The translations under genes and the position numbers were made by a program. From the NCBI RefSeq assembly GCF_023101205.1, contig NZ_CP078078.1:3357411-3421410 (forward strand): a DNA stretch of 64,000 nt. The letters run 5' to 3'. The stretch is from Microbacterium aurugineum. GTDB taxonomy: Bacteria; Actinomycetota; Actinomycetes; Actinomycetales; Microbacteriaceae. Positions within the stretch are counted from its first letter, which is position 1. Each line of letters opens with the position of its first letter. Shown here piece after piece: positions 16,454 through 25,056 of the stretch. The notes below the pieces were generated by a model, which saw only the letters and a program-made list of their open reading frames with translations, ran no database searches and was not told the DNA's origin.

Positions 16454-17307
16454 CAGGACACCGCGCCGGCGGGTTGCAGCGCGAACAGCCGGAGCATCCG
16501 CGCAGCCTCCTCCGCGAGTGCGTCGCGGGCGGGGGCGAGGTACTTGCGCGAGTCGACCAGCCGCTCATCCGCCCCGAGCTTCTCGCGCACCGCGCGGGTG
16601 AAGAACCCGTTCAGGTGCGTCGAGACGTTGATCTTGGTCATCCCCGCACGCACGGCTTCGGCGATCACGCCATCCGCGACTCCGGACGATCCGTGCAGGA
16701 CCAGGGGAACGGACAGCGCCTCATGCAGGCGACCGATCAGTTCGAGGTCCAGCGAGGCCGTGCGATCGGTCATCGCGTGCGAGGATCCCACCGCCACCGC
16801 GAGCGCATCCACCCCGGTCGCGGCGACGAAGGCCCGCGCCTCGTCGGGGTCCGTGCGCACACCCGGCGCATGGGCACCGTCCTTGCCGCCCACCTCGCCG
16901 AGCTCGCCTTCGACGTACACACCGGCCGCATGAGCACGAGCGGCGACGGCGGCGGTGAGTGCCACGTTGTCGTCGTAGGGCAGCGCACCGCCGTCGAACA
17001 TGACCGACCCGAAGCCGAGCGCGATGGCTTCGTCGACCAGTTCCGGCCGCTCGGCATGGTCGAGGTGCACCGCCACGGGGGTTTCGGCGCGCCGGGCTAC
17101 GGCGAGCGTGGCCAGTGCGATGGGCTCGAGCCCGCCGTGGTAGTCGGCGCAGTTCTGCGAGATCTGCAGGATGACGGGCAGCTGAGCGAGCGCGGCGGCG
17201 CGCACCAACCCCTCGGCCGTCTCGAGGTGGATCACGTTGAAGGCGCCGATGCCGGTCCCGGCGGCAGCAGCCACAGAGACGAGGTCGCGAGCGGAGACGA
17301 GGGTCAC
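16453..17307 (-). CDS. Class II ketose-bisphosphate aldolase (tagatose/fructose-bisphosphate type)
   Basis: 284 residues. Zinc-binding and catalytic segments are visible: VAVHLDHAE, YVEGELGEVGGKDGA, LVLHGSSGV and TKINVSTHLN, as in GatY/KbaY and FbaA enzymes, which split a ketose 1,6-bisphosphate into dihydroxyacetone phosphate and glyceraldehyde 3-phosphate. The GTG at 17307 is chosen: it overlaps the stop of the kinase gene (GTGA) and begins VTLVSARDLV like homologues; the frame upstream is only the kinase gene's shadow. The neighbouring PfkB kinase supplies the bisphosphate. Whether tagatose or fructose bisphosphate is used cannot be decided from sequence. Confidence 0.9.
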   Translation of the reverse strand: MTLVSARDLVSVAAAAGTGIGAFNVIHLETAEGLVRAAALAQLPVILQISQNCADYHGGLEPIALATLAVARRAETPVAVHLDHAERPELVDEAIALGFGSVMFDGGALPYDDNVALTAAVAARAHAAGVYVEGELGEVGGKDGAHAPGVRTDPDEARAFVAATGVDALAVAVGSSHAMTDRTASLDLELIGRLHEALSVPLVLHGSSGVADGVIAEAVRAGMTKINVSTHLNGFFTRAVREKLGADERLVDSRKYLAPARDALAEEAARMLRLFALQPAGAVS

Positions 17308-18248
17308 GAAGGGTCCTTCCGGAACGAAGCGGGGTCGGGATACGAGAGGAAGAGCTGCTGTTCGAGCTCGGTCCAGCGGGGCGAGATGTCCCCGGCGAGG
17401 GGCGTCAGCACCGCGGCTGCGGACCACGCGGTGGCCCGGCGCAGGATCTGCTCGGGATCGCGCACGCCTTCGGCGTACAGCACGGCGCAGGCGGCGACAC
17501 CCGCGTCACCGGCCCCGGTCGGGTTGCCGGCGAGGGGTTCGTCGAGGCGCGCGTGCACGAGCGCGGATGCCGTGACGGCGAGCATCCCCTCCGCGCCGAG
17601 CGAGAGCAGCACGAGCTCGGTGCCGCGGGCGATCAGCGACCGCGCACCCGCCACCGGATCCGTGATGCCGGTGGCCTCGACGAGTTCTGCCGCGTTGGGC
17701 TTGAGCACGGTGGCACCGGCGTCCGCCGCCCGGAGGAGCGCGGGACCGGACGTGTCGACGATGACCGGCACACCGGCGTCCCTCCCCACCGCGATGAGCA
17801 TGGGGAGCAGGGAATCCGGGGCGCCGGGTGGCACACTCCCGGAGACGACCAGCACCCGTGTGCCGGGGAGCCGCTCGACGACTTCGGCGAGCAGGGCGGC
17901 CCACTCGGGGTCAGTCGGGTTGCTGCCGCGCTCGTTGATGATCGTGGTGTCGCCGAGCGACTCGTCGACCACGGCGATGCTGCGTCGGGTCTCGGCGACG
18001 ACGGGCACCAGGGCGTGCGGAACGCCGCTGGCACCGAGTTCGGCCGCGAACTCCTGACCGACCCGTCCGCCCGTCGTGGTGATCGCGAGGACGTCCGCCC
18101 CCTCGGCGTGGGCCACGCGTGCCACGTTGAGCCCCTTGCCTCCCGCTCGGGCCGCACCCGCGTCTGCACGGTGCGTGCCGCCTTCGATGAGGCGGTCGAC
18201 CCGCCAGGTGAGGTCGAGAGCTGGATTGGGGGTGACGGTCAGGATCAC
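17304..18248 (-). CDS. PfkB-family hexose-phosphate kinase (1-phosphofructokinase/tagatose-6-phosphate kinase)
   Basis: 314 residues of the ribokinase-like fold. The N-terminal TVTPNPALDLTW and ARAGGKGLNVARV are typical of 1-phosphofructokinase/LacC/PfkB hexose kinases, and the catalytic base motif is in AGNPTGAGDAGVAA. It phosphorylates fructose 1-phosphate, fructose 6-phosphate or tagatose 6-phosphate with ATP to the bisphosphate for the adjacent aldolase. Overlaps both neighbours by four bases, so it is tightly coupled in the operon. Confidence 0.9.
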   Translation of the reverse strand: MILTVTPNPALDLTWRVDRLIEGGTHRADAGAARAGGKGLNVARVAHAEGADVLAITTTGGRVGQEFAAELGASGVPHALVPVVAETRRSIAVVDESLGDTTIINERGSNPTDPEWAALLAEVVERLPGTRVLVVSGSVPPGAPDSLLPMLIAVGRDAGVPVIVDTSGPALLRAADAGATVLKPNAAELVEATGITDPVAGARSLIARGTELVLLSLGAEGMLAVTASALVHARLDEPLAGNPTGAGDAGVAACAVLYAEGVRDPEQILRRATAWSAAAVLTPLAGDISPRWTELEQQLFLSYPDPASFRKDPS

Positions 18249-19237
18249 GTGAGCTCCCTGGCACGCAGGCCGGCGCCGAGCAGACCGGCGTTCCCGGAGA
18301 GCTCGGCGGGCACGAGGACGGGAAGGCGGTGGAAGCTGAGGCGTGCAGCCAGGCGTGTGCGCAGCTCGTCGAAGAGGGCACCGCCGGCGCGCGAGAGCCC
18401 GCCGCCGATGACCACGGCCTCGGGAGCGACCACGGCGGTGAGCTGTGCGAGCGACATCGTCAGCGCATCGAGGGCGGAATCCCAGATCTCCGCGGCGACC
18501 TCGTCTCCGGCCGCGGCTCGGGCGATCACATCCTTCGCGCCGTCGGGGGTGACGCCGGTCGCCTCACGGTAGCGTCGGGCGATCGCCCCGGCGGAGGCGA
18601 CGGCTTCCAGACATCCCCGCGCTCCGCAGGCGCAGATCGGGCCGTCGGCGATCGGCGAGTGACCGATCTCCCCCGCGTACCCGCCGGCCGTGTGGGGGAT
18701 CCCGCCGATCAGCAGCGCCCCGGCGATCCCCGTGCCGATCACGAGCACGACCGCGTCGGCGTAGTCGCGGGCTCCGCCGAGGCGACGCTCCGCCCAGCTC
18801 GCCGCACGCACGTCATGGTCGAACCCGACCGGCAGACCGAGGCGCTCGGCAGCGAGGTCACGCAAGGGGGAGTCGTGCCAGCCGAGGTTGCTCGCGAACA
18901 CCCCGAGCCCCGCTTCCGCATCGACGATTCCCGGAACGACGAGCCCCACCGCCTGGGGCACCACGTCGGGATGTGCGGCACGGAGCTCGTCCGCGAGCAC
19001 CTCGAGACGTTCGAGCAGCACCTGCGTGCGGTCGCCGTCCGCGATCGGCGTGGGCGTACGACGGAGTCCGAGGGCGGAGCCATTCGCATCGAACAGCGCC
19101 GACTTGATGTCGGTGCCGCCGACGTCGAACGCCAGCACCGGCGCCCCCGCGCCGAGCGTCCGCACGGCCGCGAGCGCCTCGCCGGTGGCGTCGCGCACGA
19201 CGTCGGGAACGGCGTCGGCCCCGTCAGCTCGGGTCAT
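18245..19237 (-). CDS. ROK-family sugar kinase
   Basis: 330 residues. The ATP site is VLAFDVGGTDIKSALFD near residues 33-50, and the ROK zinc motif CxCGxxGCxE appears as ICACGARGCLEA. There is no N-terminal DNA-binding domain, so it is a kinase and not a regulator. In this operon it would phosphorylate an imported hexose or aminosugar, using ATP, to the 6-phosphate that the SIS protein then isomerises. Substrate (glucose, GlcNAc, GalNAc or ManNAc type) is inferred only. Confidence 0.88.
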   Translation of the reverse strand: MTRADGADAVPDVVRDATGEALAAVRTLGAGAPVLAFDVGGTDIKSALFDANGSALGLRRTPTPIADGDRTQVLLERLEVLADELRAAHPDVVPQAVGLVVPGIVDAEAGLGVFASNLGWHDSPLRDLAAERLGLPVGFDHDVRAASWAERRLGGARDYADAVVLVIGTGIAGALLIGGIPHTAGGYAGEIGHSPIADGPICACGARGCLEAVASAGAIARRYREATGVTPDGAKDVIARAAAGDEVAAEIWDSALDALTMSLAQLTAVVAPEAVVIGGGLSRAGGALFDELRTRLAARLSFHRLPVLVPAELSGNAGLLGAGLRARELT

Positions 19238-19258
19238 GGTCGGCTCCGGCGGCGTGCG

Positions 19259-20155
19259 TCATGCATCCAGGATGACGGATCGCGTGAGGTTGCGGGGCTG
19301 ATCGGGGTCGAGCCCCCGCGCGACGGCACGGTCGAGAGCCGTGCGGTGCAGGCGCACGAGATCGGCGAGCGGGTCGATCCCCCGCTGCTCGAACCGGGCG
19401 CCGGTGGCCTCCACCTGAGCGGAGAGTCCCTCCGGGGCCGTGCCGAACTGCCACGTCACGCGTCCGGGCGCCGCGATCGCGATCGGGCCGTGCCGGTAGT
19501 CCATCGACGGGTATGCCTCGGTCCACGACTGCGACGACTCGCGCAGCTTGAGGGCGGCCTCATGCGCGAGACCGATCGTCCATCCCCGCCCGAGGAACGT
19601 GTACTGCTCCGCGTCGCGCAGCTCGTCGTCGCCGGGCTCGGCCAGCACGGCGGTCGCGTCGGCGATCGCTCCGGTGAGGTCTTCCCCGAGCGAGGCGCGG
19701 AAGAGCGCGAGCGCCGTCGTCGCGAAGCGCGTCTGCACCACCGACTGCTCGTCCGCGAACGGGAGCAGGACCGCCTCGTCGACGAGGGAGACGAGAGGGG
19801 AGGTCGGGTCGCCGATCACGCCGATCGTCGGGATGCGCCCCTTGATGCGCTCGACGAGCTCGAGCACCTCGGTGGTCGTGCCGGAGCGGGTGAGGGCGAC
19901 GACCGCGTCGTAGCCGCGGTCGATGAAGGCCTCCGAAGCGGCGAACGCATCGGTCTCGCCCTGCCCGGCGGTCTCGCGGAGAGCGGCGTACGACTGCGCC
20001 ATGAACCACGACGTGCCGCAGCCGACGACCGCGACGCGCGCACCGGTGGCGGGAAGCAGGCCCTGCTCGGCCTTCAGGTCTGCCGCCGTGGCCCAGGTCT
20101 GCGGCTGGGAGTGGAGCTCTTCGCGCATGTGCGCGCCGGGCAGTGATGCAGTCAT
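19259..20155 (-). CDS. SIS-domain sugar-phosphate isomerase/deaminase (AgaS/GlmS-like)
   Basis: 298 residues with two SIS folds: ARVAVVGCGTSWFMAQ and VALTRSGTTTEVLELV in the first, LGRGWTIGLAHEAALKLRESS and YRHGPIAI in the second. This is the isomerase half of glucosamine-6-phosphate synthase without the glutaminase domain, as in AgaS, which deaminates/isomerises galactosamine 6-phosphate to tagatose 6-phosphate. It is first in the operon, downstream of a good minus-strand promoter (20212-20239). With kinase and aldolase downstream it completes a likely aminosugar-to-triose route; no deacetylase is in the window. Confidence 0.87.
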   Translation of the reverse strand: MTASLPGAHMREELHSQPQTWATAADLKAEQGLLPATGARVAVVGCGTSWFMAQSYAALRETAGQGETDAFAASEAFIDRGYDAVVALTRSGTTTEVLELVERIKGRIPTIGVIGDPTSPLVSLVDEAVLLPFADEQSVVQTRFATTALALFRASLGEDLTGAIADATAVLAEPGDDELRDAEQYTFLGRGWTIGLAHEAALKLRESSQSWTEAYPSMDYRHGPIAIAAPGRVTWQFGTAPEGLSAQVEATGARFEQRGIDPLADLVRLHRTALDRAVARGLDPDQPRNLTRSVILDA

Positions 20156-20477
20156 CGGGGTGCCTTTCTGGCGAGAAGTTGCGTACTTGTGATTGTTTGA
20201 GGCTTGATCCGATCATAGTATGGCGCAAAGGAACATCAACTCCAGGTTCTGCTTGATTTGTTTGTTCCCTTGACAAATAATCGGAAAAGTTCCAACGCCT
20301 CGACGTCGATCCCATCGATGCCGAGAACCCCGAGCCCCGGCTTGAACGATCGCGATGCCATCCGGCGAAGCGGTCACCACGCACTGTCGCGTGATGTGCT
20401 TGCGACTGTGCACCACACCCCCTCCCGAAGCGGCCCGCCGCCAGGGAGGGACTCTCACAGTGAGGAATGCAATACAC
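20156..20477. promoter_or_regulatory. Divergent regulatory region of the sugar operon and sugar ABC importer
   Basis: 322 bases without a gene. A minus-strand promoter is visible (-35 TTGATG as complement of 20234-20239, 16-base spacer, -10 TATGAT as complement of 20212-20217). A plus-strand TTGACA lies at 20270-20275. Two similar T-rich sites, TGATTGTTTG (20190-20199) and TGATTTGTTTG (20254-20264), flank the minus promoter and resemble DeoR-family operators; the second partly forms a dyad with ACAAATAATC at 20273-20282. The region is notably AT-rich for this genome. Repression by the operon's DeoR protein is inferred. Confidence 0.6.
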
Positions 20478-21722
20478 ATGAAGAAGTCACTGCGGTTCGG
20501 CGCCGCCGCCATTGCGGCCGTCGCCACGCTCTCGCTCGCTTCGTGCGGGTTCGGCGGATCGTCCGGAGACAGCGGAGGCGGAGACGGTTCGACCACTCTC
20601 GACCTCCTCGTCCCGAGCTACTCCGACGGCACCAAGGCGAACTGGGAGACGGTGATCGACGGGTTCGAGAAGGCCAACCCCGACATCAAGGTCAAGCTCG
20701 AGGTGCAGTCGTGGGACAACCTCGAGAAGGTCGTCTCCACCAAGATCCAGGCCGGCGAGGCACCGGACATCTACAACGGCGGTCCGTTCGCCGGGTTCGT
20801 CGGCGACGAGCTGCTCTACCCCGTGAAGGACGTCGTCTCGGAGGAGACCTACTCCGACTTCCAGGACTCGTTCCTGAAGAACGCCGAGGTCGACGGCACC
20901 GCGTACGCTCTGCCGCTGATCGCATCCGCCCGCGCCCTGTTCGTCAACAACGCCCTGCTCGACCAGGCCGGTGTCGAGGCTCCGACCGACTGGGACTCGC
21001 TGCTGGATGCCGCGACCAAGGTGTCCGCGCTCGGCGGCGGCGTCGCCGGTTACGGGATGCCGCTCGGGTCCGAAGAGGCACAGGCCGAGGCGGCCGTGTG
21101 GCTGTGGGGTGGCGGCGGATCGTTCGGCGATGCGTCCGAGATCACGATCGACACCCCGGAGAACCTCGTGGGTGCCGAGCAGATCAAGAAGATGATCGAC
21201 GCCGGCGCGACGCAGGCCGACCCCGGCTCGACGCAGCGTTCTCCGCTGATGGACATCTTCATCCAGGGCAAGATCGGCATGCAGGTCGGCCTCCCGCCGA
21301 CGGTCGGCCAGATCGCCGAGGGCAACCCCGACCTGGACTACTCCATCGTCCCGATCCCGACGAAGGACGGCTCGCCGTTCACGCTCGGCGTCATGGACCA
21401 GCTGATGGCGTTCCAGAACGACGATGACAAGAAGGAAGCGATCACCAAGTTCTTCGACTACTACTACTCGGCCGACGTGTACGTGCCGTGGGTGCAGGCC
21501 GAGGGCTTCCTCCCCGTCACCAAGTCCGGTGCCGAGCAGCTCTCCGGCGAGGAGGCTCTCAAGCCGTTCCTCGACGTGCTGCCCGACGCCCAGTTCTACC
21601 CGTCGACCAACCCGAAGTGGTCCGCCGCCGACGGTGCGTTCAAGTCGCTGTTCGGCCAGCTTCAGACGAAGCCGGCACAGGACGTGCTGACCGAGATCCA
21701 GGCGCAGGTCGACGCGGGCTGA
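20478..21722 (+). CDS. Sugar ABC transporter substrate-binding lipoprotein
   Basis: 414 residues. MKKSLRFGAAAIAAVATLSLASCG is a lipoprotein signal peptide (lipobox LASC), followed by a Gly/Ser/Asp linker and a family-1 extracellular sugar-binding fold (DGFEKANPDIKVKLE, QAGEAPDIYNGG, FIQGKIGMQVGLPPT). The ATG at 20478 is chosen because it directly begins the signal peptide; the frame extends upstream without homology. It feeds two permeases immediately downstream. No ATPase gene is in the cluster, so a shared MsmK/MalK-type ATPase encoded elsewhere is expected. Ligand probably an aminosugar or oligosaccharide matching the divergent operon. Confidence 0.92.
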   Translation: MKKSLRFGAAAIAAVATLSLASCGFGGSSGDSGGGDGSTTLDLLVPSYSDGTKANWETVIDGFEKANPDIKVKLEVQSWDNLEKVVSTKIQAGEAPDIYNGGPFAGFVGDELLYPVKDVVSEETYSDFQDSFLKNAEVDGTAYALPLIASARALFVNNALLDQAGVEAPTDWDSLLDAATKVSALGGGVAGYGMPLGSEEAQAEAAVWLWGGGGSFGDASEITIDTPENLVGAEQIKKMIDAGATQADPGSTQRSPLMDIFIQGKIGMQVGLPPTVGQIAEGNPDLDYSIVPIPTKDGSPFTLGVMDQLMAFQNDDDKKEAITKFFDYYYSADVYVPWVQAEGFLPVTKSGAEQLSGEEALKPFLDVLPDAQFYPSTNPKWSAADGAFKSLFGQLQTKPAQDVLTEIQAQVDAG

Positions 21723-21753
21723 GCCCGCTGACAGGAGAGGTTCGGGTACCCGA

Positions 21754-22725
21754 ATGAGCCAGAAGACAGAGTCCTCGAACCTCGCGGGGGCGGCCACCGG
21801 CCGCCCCCGCACCCGGAAGACCCCGGATGCCCTTCGCGGCAGGCCGGGTGGAAAGGACCTTCTCCAGGCGCTGCCCTGGATCGCCCCCGCACTGCTGCTG
21901 ATCATCGGCGTGGTCTTCTTCCCCGCCGGGGTGATGTTCTTCAACTCGACGCGCGACATCTCCCTGTCCGGCCTCGACAAGGGATCCGTCGGCTTCGACA
22001 ACTTCGTCACCGTCTTCACGTTCGCCGAGTTCTGGCCGATCTTCTTCCGCACGATCGTCTGGGTCGTCTCGGTCGTGCTGTTCACGGTCGTCATCTCGCT
22101 CGGACTCGCGCAGATCCTGAACAAGGCCTTCCCCGGACGCCAGCTCGTGCGCATGGCCGTCATCGTCCCGTGGGCGGCGTCGGTCGTCATGACGACGATG
22201 GTGTTCTACTACAGCCTCGAGCCGTACTTCGGCATCTTCAACAAGTTCCTCTACGACATCGGGCTCTCCGACGATGCCGTCGGATACGGGTGGACGAAGA
22301 ACCCCACGACGGCCTTCCTCTGGTCGATCGTGATCGCGATCTTCGTGTCGCTGCCCTTCACGACCTACACCATCCTCGCGGGCCTGCAGTCCGTCCCGGC
22401 CGACGCGATCGAGGCGGCGAAGATGGACGGAGCCGGCCCCGCCCGCACCTACTGGTCGATCGTCCTGCCGCAGCTGCGCAGCGCGCTGGCGGTCGCCGTC
22501 CTGATCAACATCATCAACGTGTTCAACTCGCTGCCGATCCTGAAGGTGATGACCGGCTCGATCCCCGGTTACGGCGCCGACACGATCATGACGCTGATCT
22601 TCAAGTACATCGAACTGCAGAAGAAGGTGGATGTCGCCAGCGCGCTCTCCGTCGTCGCCTTCCTCATCGTCATCGTGATCGTCGCCGCGTACGTGAAGAT
22701 CGTCAAGCCCATGAAGGAGGTCTGA
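21754..22725 (+). CDS. Sugar ABC transporter permease (MalF-like)
   Basis: 323 residues, six predicted membrane helices beginning after residue 35 (WIAPALLLIIGVVFFPAGVMFF). The EAA loop that docks the ATPase is AIEAAKMDGAGPARTYWSIVLPQL near residue 225. The N-terminal ~35 residues are cytoplasmic. It follows the binding-protein gene by 31 bases and precedes the partner permease by 2 bases. Confidence 0.92.
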   Translation: MSQKTESSNLAGAATGRPRTRKTPDALRGRPGGKDLLQALPWIAPALLLIIGVVFFPAGVMFFNSTRDISLSGLDKGSVGFDNFVTVFTFAEFWPIFFRTIVWVVSVVLFTVVISLGLAQILNKAFPGRQLVRMAVIVPWAASVVMTTMVFYYSLEPYFGIFNKFLYDIGLSDDAVGYGWTKNPTTAFLWSIVIAIFVSLPFTTYTILAGLQSVPADAIEAAKMDGAGPARTYWSIVLPQLRSALAVAVLINIINVFNSLPILKVMTGSIPGYGADTIMTLIFKYIELQKKVDVASALSVVAFLIVIVIVAAYVKIVKPMKEV

Positions 22726-22727
22726 TC

Positions 22728-23648
22728 ATGACCGTGACCGAGACCGCCCTCGTGACCACCGCCGGCTCCTCGCCCGCACCGCGCATCCCCGGCCGCAAGC
22801 GCCGCTACACCGAAGACCAGGTCACGCTGCCCCGTGTCATCCTCCGCACCGTGGCCGGGTTCCTCGTGCTCGCGATCTTCGTGCTGCCGTACCTGATCAT
22901 GTTCTTCGGCTCGGTGAAGACGAAGCCGCAGATCCGCTCCGTCGACCCCACGTATCTGCCGACGGAGTGGCACTGGGAGAACTACATCACCATGTGGTCC
23001 ACCCCCGAGACGCCGCTGCCGTACAACCTGATCTCGACGATCATCATCGCCGTGTTCGCGACGCTGCTCGTCCTGCTGGTCGCCCTGCCTGCCGCGTACT
23101 ACACCGCCCGGTTCAAGTTCCCCGGCCGCATGGTGTTCCTGTTCCTGGTCATCATCACCCAGATGCTGCAGCCCGCGGTGCTCACCTCGGGCCTGTTCCG
23201 GCAGTTCACGACCCTCGGGCTCGGCGACACCTGGGCCGCCATGATCTTCATCAACGCCGCGTTCAACCTGTCGTTCGCGGTGTGGATCATGCACTCCTTC
23301 TTCGCCGGCATCCCCAAGGAGGTCGACGAAGCCGCCCAGATCGACGGCGCCGGACGCTTCACCGTGCTCTTCAAGATCAACCTGCCGCTCGTGTGGCCGG
23401 GCATCGTCACGGCGATCGTGTTCACGTTCGTCGCCTGCTGGAACGAATTCGCGGCCTCGCTCGTGATCCTCTCGACCGACAAGAACCAGCCGCTCTCCGT
23501 CGCGCTCACCAAGTTCGTCGGTCAGTACGAGACCAGCTGGCAGTACGTGTTCGGAGTCTCGATCGTCGCGATCCTGCCCGTGGTCATCCTGTTCATGCTC
23601 ATCGAGAAGCGCCTCGTCGGCGGCCTCACCGCCGGCAGCGTGAAGTAG
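22728..23648 (+). CDS. Sugar ABC transporter permease (MalG-like)
   Basis: 306 residues with six membrane helices (VAGFLVLAIFVLPYLIMFFG onward) and the EAA loop KEVDEAAQIDGAGRFTVLFKINLPL. It forms the heterodimeric channel with the preceding permease. The ATG at 22728 follows AAGGAGGTC at ideal spacing. The operon ends here; unusual direct repeats and a long hairpin follow before the next gene. Confidence 0.92.
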   Translation: MTVTETALVTTAGSSPAPRIPGRKRRYTEDQVTLPRVILRTVAGFLVLAIFVLPYLIMFFGSVKTKPQIRSVDPTYLPTEWHWENYITMWSTPETPLPYNLISTIIIAVFATLLVLLVALPAAYYTARFKFPGRMVFLFLVIITQMLQPAVLTSGLFRQFTTLGLGDTWAAMIFINAAFNLSFAVWIMHSFFAGIPKEVDEAAQIDGAGRFTVLFKINLPLVWPGIVTAIVFTFVACWNEFAASLVILSTDKNQPLSVALTKFVGQYETSWQYVFGVSIVAILPVVILFMLIEKRLVGGLTAGSVK

Positions 23649-23705
23649 GAGCCCCCGCGAAGCGGTCCCGTCCGGAGCGGTCCTCCCGGAGCGGTCCTCC
23701 CGGAA

Positions 23706-23774
23706 TGAAGGAGTTCTCACGGTATGAAGGAGTGCATATGGAATCCGCTCCTTCATTCCGTGAGAACTCCTTCA
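23706..23774. repeat. Long hairpin upstream of the lipoprotein gene
   Basis: 27-bp arms (23706-23732 and 23748-23774) with one mismatch and a 15-base loop. Each arm contains two ATGAAGGAG-type repeats. It lies between the sugar permease and the lipoprotein gene and follows a 14-bp direct repeat (CGGAGCGGTCCTCC, about 23673-23700). Confidence 0.85.
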
Positions 23775-23813
23775 CAACGAGAGGGACATCGGTCACAACG
23801 AGAGGGGCATCGG
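23772..23813 (+). repeat. Two tandem 21-bp repeats before the lipoprotein start
   Basis: Copies at 23772-23792 and 23793-23813 differ at one base (TCACAACGAGAGGG(A/G)CATCGG). The second copy ends two bases before the lipoprotein ATG and both contain GAGAGGG, so both could act as ribosome-binding sequence. Confidence 0.85.
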
Positions 23814-23815
23814 GG

Positions 23816-24574
23816 ATGAAGAAAGCGACGAGCGGAGTCTCCGTCTTCGCAGCCCTCGCGATCGTGCTGGTCGGATGCACCGCGATCGAGCCCGCGCCCG
23901 CAGCGACACCGACACCCTCGGGTTCGACCACCGTCGAGCTGATCATGAACGGCCCCGCGGTCACCGGCACCGGGCCGACCGCCCCGTACCCCGGCATCGA
24001 CTTCCCCCTGCAGGAAGGCATGCACTCGGTGACGATCGACATCGAGTGCGCCGGCGGCGGACTCTTCCACGCCGAGCTCGGTGACTCGATGGCGCTCGGA
24101 CAGGCTCCCCTCCGCGGCACGTGCGACGGCACCACATCCCTGGTCTGGCCGATCACCGAGGCCACGGGACCGACCTTCACGATCTGGGTCCCCGACGGTG
24201 TCGAGTGGACCGCGACACCGCACTTCTCCACGGCGGAGTTCGTCCGTGATGAGAAGATCACAGCCGAGTGTGAGGCGTTCGGGAACGTCTACAGCGCGCT
24301 GTGGAACGCCGATGCCGGATACACGACCTACCAGGCGTTCGACGAGACGGAGTGGAAGACCCGCGTCGAAGCGGCCGCGGTGGAACTCGAGTCGCTCGTG
24401 AAGGCATCCGATACGGGGATGGCCGACTCGTTCGCCGAGGTTCTGGCCGCGATGCAGGGTGAGAAGTCGGCTCCCGGCGCCTGGCTTTCCGAGACCAACC
24501 TGCTCGACCCGATCACCGACACCTGCAACAAGAACCACAGTCAGATGATCCTGCGCGCGGAGTTCGGTGGCTGA
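23816..24574 (+). CDS. Hypothetical secreted lipoprotein
   Basis: 252 residues, not recognised as a named family. The N-terminus is a lipoprotein signal (KKATSGVSVFAALAIVLVGC, lipobox LVGC) followed by an Ala/Pro/Thr linker. Residues 40-140 predict a beta-rich domain with Cys pairs (IDIECAGG and LRGTCDGT), the rest helices with two more cysteines (ITAECEAFG, ITDTCNKNH), so one or two disulfides outside the membrane are possible. It stands alone after repeats and a hairpin; RBS is GGGG/GAGAGGG. Function unknown. Confidence 0.8.
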   Translation: MKKATSGVSVFAALAIVLVGCTAIEPAPAATPTPSGSTTVELIMNGPAVTGTGPTAPYPGIDFPLQEGMHSVTIDIECAGGGLFHAELGDSMALGQAPLRGTCDGTTSLVWPITEATGPTFTIWVPDGVEWTATPHFSTAEFVRDEKITAECEAFGNVYSALWNADAGYTTYQAFDETEWKTRVEAAAVELESLVKASDTGMADSFAEVLAAMQGEKSAPGAWLSETNLLDPITDTCNKNHSQMILRAEFGG

Positions 24575-24608
24575 CGGCTGCTCGCCCGCGGAAGAGGAGA
24601 ATGGGGAC

Positions 24609-25043
24609 ATGACTCCTCTCGGACGGATCGGTCAGGTCGTCGCGACCACATCACTCGGCGCCATCGGAGCCATCCATCTGCTGTGGGCCTCCGGCGCGTC
24701 CTGGCCGGCGTCGAGCCGGAAGCGGCTGGCGCGACAGGTCATCGGCAGCGATGAGATGCCTTCAGCTGGCGCATGCCTCGTGGTCGGTGGAGGAATGCTC
24801 ACCGGGAGCGCGATCATCGCCGGCGCAGGGGGAACTCACACGCTCGCCAAAGCCGCACGCGTGGCGGCGGCCCTGGCGTTCCTCCTCCGCGGCACGATGG
24901 ACGGGGCTCGAGTGACCGCACTTCTCGGGCGGCCGGGTCCCCATCGCCGATTCGTCGAGCTCGATCGGCGCATCTACCGTCCGCTGTGCCTCATCACCAG
25001 CGCCGCGATCACCCTCGCGGTGCGGGGAGACCGACGACGCTGA
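24609..25043 (+). CDS. DUF3995 family membrane protein
   Basis: 144 residues with four hydrophobic helices; the first holds GAIGAIHLLWASGASWP, the hallmark of DUF3995 proteins. ATG 24609 has GAGGAG upstream. The following ROK regulator gene is convergent 13 bases away. Function is unknown across the family. Confidence 0.8.
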   Translation: MTPLGRIGQVVATTSLGAIGAIHLLWASGASWPASSRKRLARQVIGSDEMPSAGACLVVGGGMLTGSAIIAGAGGTHTLAKAARVAAALAFLLRGTMDGARVTALLGRPGPHRRFVELDRRIYRPLCLITSAAITLAVRGDRRR

Positions 25044-25056
25044 CATCGAGGGGCGT

